DNA of 64,000 nt from contig CM073518.1 of NCBI GenBank assembly GCA_037074615.1, forward strand, positions 20,908,501-20,972,500, given 5' to 3'. The translations under genes and the position numbers were made by a program. The notes under the pieces were generated by a model. It did not search any database. It was given only the letters and a program-made list of their open reading frames with translations, and was not told the origin of the DNA. The DNA is from Leucaena leucocephala. Taxonomy: Eukaryota; Streptophyta; Magnoliopsida; Fabales; Fabaceae. Below are positions 60,039 through 64,000 of the stretch, piece by piece; position 1 is the stretch's first letter, and every line of letters starts with the position of its first letter.

Positions 60039-63000
60039 CTAACATACATACATGACCTTCAGTTCACCTTGAATTTTAGATGGCAAATAAGTCTCTGACA
60101 AGAAAGAAAGTTTATGCACAGAAAATGCTTCAATCTCAAACTTCACCCCTTTTCGCATCATCAGCTCTAGCTCCAATCTTCACAAGCAAGAAAAAAGACA
60201 TACTCCAACTAATCTCAGTCCAGTTGAAGAAGAAGCAACAGCAGCAGACAAATATAGTATAGAAATTGTAAATGAAATGTTACCTCCATTCTGGCACTTC
60301 CCTTTGAAGATAGCATCTCTGCAGCATGGCTTCTATTCTTCTCTTGTCTGCCAAGAATTTCGGCGACACAATAATGATCAAAATTAGATATGACAAGCCA
60401 ATGGTGGCCTAGTGACATGTAAAATTCTATATGAGTAGGAGTTTGTAAGTTCAATCCCATTTATAACCTCATATAGCCCTGGACCCTCTAATTCAAAAAT
60501 TAGATTTGCCAATAATATCAATCTAAACTTCTAAAGCGCAAGTATTGCGCAGGTAATTGGCAAGTAATATGTTTACCTTCAGCAGTGAGAGGAAGAAGAC
60601 AATGCTTTGGAAAAGAGAATTTCTCAACGTCTGAAGGAAAAGCTCCAAGCCAGCGTAACTCAGGGACACGGAGATATTTTGTGTCATATGCCATTTGCTA
60701 ACAGAGAAGGGAGAACATATAATTTAGGCCGAGAGCCTGAAAGTAATTCTTTAAATTCTGAATTTTGAGCCCTATATAATAATATATTGTGAAATTGATA
60801 ATTATACAAATACTGACCATTGAACCGAATCTGTAAGTGGTCAAGATATCAAAGCCATATGGATCACAATCTACCATGCAAAAGGCAGGTATATGCAAAT
60901 GCTCAACCAGAAGCCGCAGAAACCTATTTCAATTTTAATACAAAATGCACAAGATCAAATAAAGGCCAAGCAAGAACATGAAACAGTTCGCGCGCGCGCA
61001 TGCCAATCCTGAAAAAATGAAGTCAATCTGGCATGCAGACTATTAACATGATAGTTTAGAAAAAGGGAAAAAACGGTTCATACCTTCTTGTAGGAACATC
61101 AGGATAGCCTCTGCCCTGAATGAAGATATAGATTAAAAACATGGACGTGCTTATTAGAAAATGGGCAAATGCCTTTGGAAAGTGCTTACAGTGAGAACAA
61201 TGCAACGGCTTGCATTGCAGAACTGGTCATTTGCTAGTCTTTGGAAAACTGTGTATGAAGCTCAACATGGAGAAACTTGTCATAAGGAACTAGGAGTAGA
61301 ATCATCATTATATTTTCTTCATTTGCCCCCAACAAAGAACATGTGCTTACCTGATTCTTTCTCAACAACTAATATAAAATGGGCAACACTAACGATATCT
61401 ACAAGCAAGTGTTAAGCTGTGTTTCTCCGTCTGTGATTATTCTCGAGTCAAACTTACTATGAAGTCAGAAGCATGTTAAAGTTACCCTTCAATTTGATTG
61501 TTACCATTTAGAACATCAGATATTAAGTTCTATCCTGCTCACATCAATAAGTAGGAACTAGGCAACTGAAAAATTACAGTAGTGCTCCGAGAAAGCAGGA
61601 TACCTTTGACTTCTTCAACATTAACAGGAACAGGGTAAGCCTGCAGGAAAGCTGAATGTCTTGAGTACTTTGAATAGTTGTTTTGCCAAAATACTAAGAA
61701 TAGTTAAAATAAATTACTACACTCAGATTGGTTATTACCGTATTGGGTGAACTGATACAATCAAATATCCTTTCACCTTCAAAGAACCGTATCCAACCCA
61801 TAACCAACCTACAACAGAAACAAATTTGATCCATAAGTATGAAGAATTGGCATTACTGTGAGAGAGAAAAGTTCAAACGGCAGAACACTTATATCTGCCA
61901 CTTATTATAGAACAAAAAACTTAACCAGGAAGCTTATTGTAGCTCCACAATTATTAATGGAATGAGAATTATCAACAGCAAATCTCAAAAGCCTGTCATA
62001 ATACAAAAGCTTTAATATTTGTGCTTTCACGGCAAGTTCTTGATACTTCGGTTGCTAGGTGATGTTTCCAACTAAAATGTATAAAATATTCATAATATAA
62101 ACATAGTGTGGCATCTCGGCAAATAAAACTATATTATAATTAGCAGAAGGAGAGATTTCAAGCGGAAAAGTGCGTTTTCCAAGATTGAGCGTGAGTTCAC
62201 ATGTACCCATTCCCAGCAGAAACCTGCAAAGATAGAAAGAAAATTATGGCATGAACATCCTAAATGAGTGACTTTTGGCTTAAATGAATATGCAGTGTTA
62301 TAAGCATCATAATTTTAAAATAAAATAGGTCCGTTGGTAAGCATATTAGTATCCTATTTAGCAGATATAGAAAATAAGGAATTTAAGGCTGAAAATTAAC
62401 GCCAACAACAAAAGAGTTTCAACAAGTCAGCAGCATAGTATATGATGACAATAAAGTAGCACTAAAGTATTATGTTAATTTTTCCATAAAATAGTTTCTT
62501 TTTCTTTTCATGTCATAGAAGAAGAAAAGGTTTCAGTTCACATACAGTGTTACATATTTTTAAGACCTTATTATATTATTGGTTTCCTTCTTTGGGTGAG
62601 GATGGGGAGGAAAGTTAAAGTTGATTGTCTAAGCATTCAAAATTCAGTGTAAATGTTCAGTTACCATACGGTGAATTGGATGTTAAAAAGAACCATACCA
62701 AAAGAAAACCAGTAAAGAGAAGATAAACTTTGAACTTTGAAGATATATACCACATTAAGGTTATGGCGACTGCATTCCATTAGCACACATATATCATTCA
62801 GTGCACGGTCTACAGTTGACTGATCTGCATTAAGAAAAACAGATAAGGCATGATTTTGAAGCAAGTATGTCATGGACTCATGCAGAAGACAATATGATTC
62901 CTCAATAAAGAAAGAAAAAGAAATTGCTATGGGAATTAGCAGTTCAGCATAATTTGTGGCAGCTTTTTCACTGCAATTTCAAATCAACATCATTTCTACT

Positions 63001-63815
63001 ACAAACATGTCATTGCATTTATTCTCTAAAGAGAAGGTGAACCAAATTGTATCTTAGTCATCTTAGTACTCACCCAAAAATACAGAGGGATGCATGTAAT
63101 AGATGTCTCTCTTGGAACTACGCTTGTTTTCTTGCAAAAGTCGCTGAATAATCAGTAGCACTATCAACATAACATCTGAAATATGCCCAAATAATAACCC
63201 ATTAGCTGGTTAAGATATAAAATAACCCATAATTTGATGTCCGTCTTTGGAGAGCAAAGCCCAAGATTCAACAATGGCAATCGACGTAATTCAAGACCGA
63301 CCAATTGAATGAGTGAGTAAGTGTATGTGTGTGTTAGTTAAAAAACGAAAATCCCGAGCCCAGAAAAACATACGCGGAAAGCACAACTTAACTGACCGAG
63401 TCTATGAACATGGCTTGCCGTGCCAAATGTGAGAGCTTCCTTTCCACAGGGTAAATCAGACCCACAATAGCTGCATTATTAATTTCAAGTAACCACAATT
63501 CACTGAAGAAACCACAGATTTATCAAATGAATTCTACATAATCCGATTATCCGTTCAAGTTAAAATAGAAGGAATGGAACCAGCTTGAATTGAAATCGTT
63601 GCAGTAAGTTCTGAAGCGATCAATGAGAATAACGGGTGACCGACCGTTCCTCAAATCATTAAGCAAGGCTCGAGTGAATTCTTCAAGCACAAAGCAAAAA
63701 TATCAAATAATAATTTCTTTTGGCATTTCGAAAACTTCATCATGATTCGTTCGTTACCTTTAATCTTTCTGAGTAACTCTATTTGCGGGCACCACCTCCC
63801 TCTCTTTCCCTCCAT
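60039..63815 (-). CDS. SPO11-1: Meiotic recombination protein SPO11-1 (15 exons)
   Basis: Exons 63815-63758, 63680-63581, 63470-63397, 63175-63074, 62824-62751, 62223-62207, 61808-61739, 61640-61604, 61398-61351, 61248-61190, 61115-61084, 60923-60818, 60697-60577, 60347-60284 and 60177-60039 join in frame to 366 residues, all GT/AG. SPO11-1, a topoisomerase VI A-subunit relative, makes the DNA double-strand breaks that start meiotic recombination, with SPO11-2 and the MTOPVIB subunit. The winged-helix part has SSKRDIYYMHPSVF, with catalytic tyrosine Y103, the same number as in Arabidopsis. The Toprim domain has VVEKES (E190) and MVDCDPYGFDILTTYRFGSM (D242, D244), binding Mg2+. NLNVVSAGNGLVMGW spans a 17 nt exon 6. 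It ends LPSKIQGELKVMYVC. Fifteen exons and length agree with the Arabidopsis gene as I remember it. No damage seen. Confidence 0.96.
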
Positions 63816-64000
63816 TTTTTGGTTTCTATTCCATCCGCGCGGTCCGATGCTGTAAACAAGAGGAGAAGTCGCGTCATTTGTATTATTCGCTTTCAGCAAT
63901 TTTTTTTTCACAAGCACTTAAATTTTTAAAATATATATTATTTTCCGTTATTGGAGTGATGAACATTATTTTTTTTCAAGAAAAATACATTTTTTTTGGG
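63816..64000 (-). promoter_or_regulatory. 5' flank of SPO11-1
   Basis: Sequence upstream of the ATG, cut by the window edge. No clear TATA box; AT-rich from 63900 onward. Confidence 0.35.

Overview
This is nuclear DNA from a dicot plant, probably a rosid. The evidence is the AT-rich composition, many short-exon genes with GT/AG introns, plant-only families (QRT1-like pectinesterase, DUF4408/DUF761 protein, HIPP, DOMON/cytochrome b561 proteins), and plant Copia, gypsy, hAT and MITE remains. I cannot name the species from sequence alone. There is no bacterial, viral or organellar block, no CRISPR array and no rRNA or tRNA gene that I can see.

Layout. Positions 1-5242 are the 5' part of a Ty1/Copia retrotransposon on the minus strand (LTR, primer-binding site, a 2.2 kb leader, gag, protease, integrase, start of RT). 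It sits inside the first exon of a cytochrome P450 gene, whose N-terminal fragment remains at 5243-5524. 5.6-10.5 kb is intergenic with MITEs. An intronless serine acetyltransferase lies at 10.55-11.61 kb (-). 11.6-15.7 kb holds foldback MITEs. A five-exon QRT1-like pectinesterase lies at 15.70-17.64 kb (+). A six-exon BAH/Agenet chromatin-reader-like gene lies at 18.49-22.03 kb (-). A gypsy RT relic is at 24.0 kb.

24.7-34.0 kb is a decaying tandem cluster of DOMON/cytochrome b561 genes on the minus strand: a pseudogene, an intact two-exon gene, and a third copy reduced to an open 200-codon frame with its promoter kept. A 652 bp hAT-type element with perfect 8 bp target duplications and very strong palindromes (30946-31597) lies between the last two. 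A ZIP zinc transporter (35.04-37.08 kb, -) and a ten-exon TIM50 gene (39.27-43.44 kb, -) follow.

43.7-57.5 kb is mostly AT-rich intergenic sequence with MITEs and microsatellites, interrupted by one intronless DUF4408/DUF761 gene (50.04-50.88 kb, +). A HIPP-type heavy-metal-associated prenylated protein gene (57.58-58.30 kb, -) and a complete 15-exon SPO11-1 meiotic recombinase gene (60.04-63.82 kb, -) close the window.

The genes do not form a pathway; this is an ordinary plant gene neighbourhood. The noteworthy material is the structured Copia leader, the retrotransposon-broken P450, the palindromic hAT element, the b561-derived short ORF, and a non-canonical donor in the HIPP gene. Exon boundaries were derived by hand from reading frame, GT/AG signals and remembered family sequences; no alignment was run.
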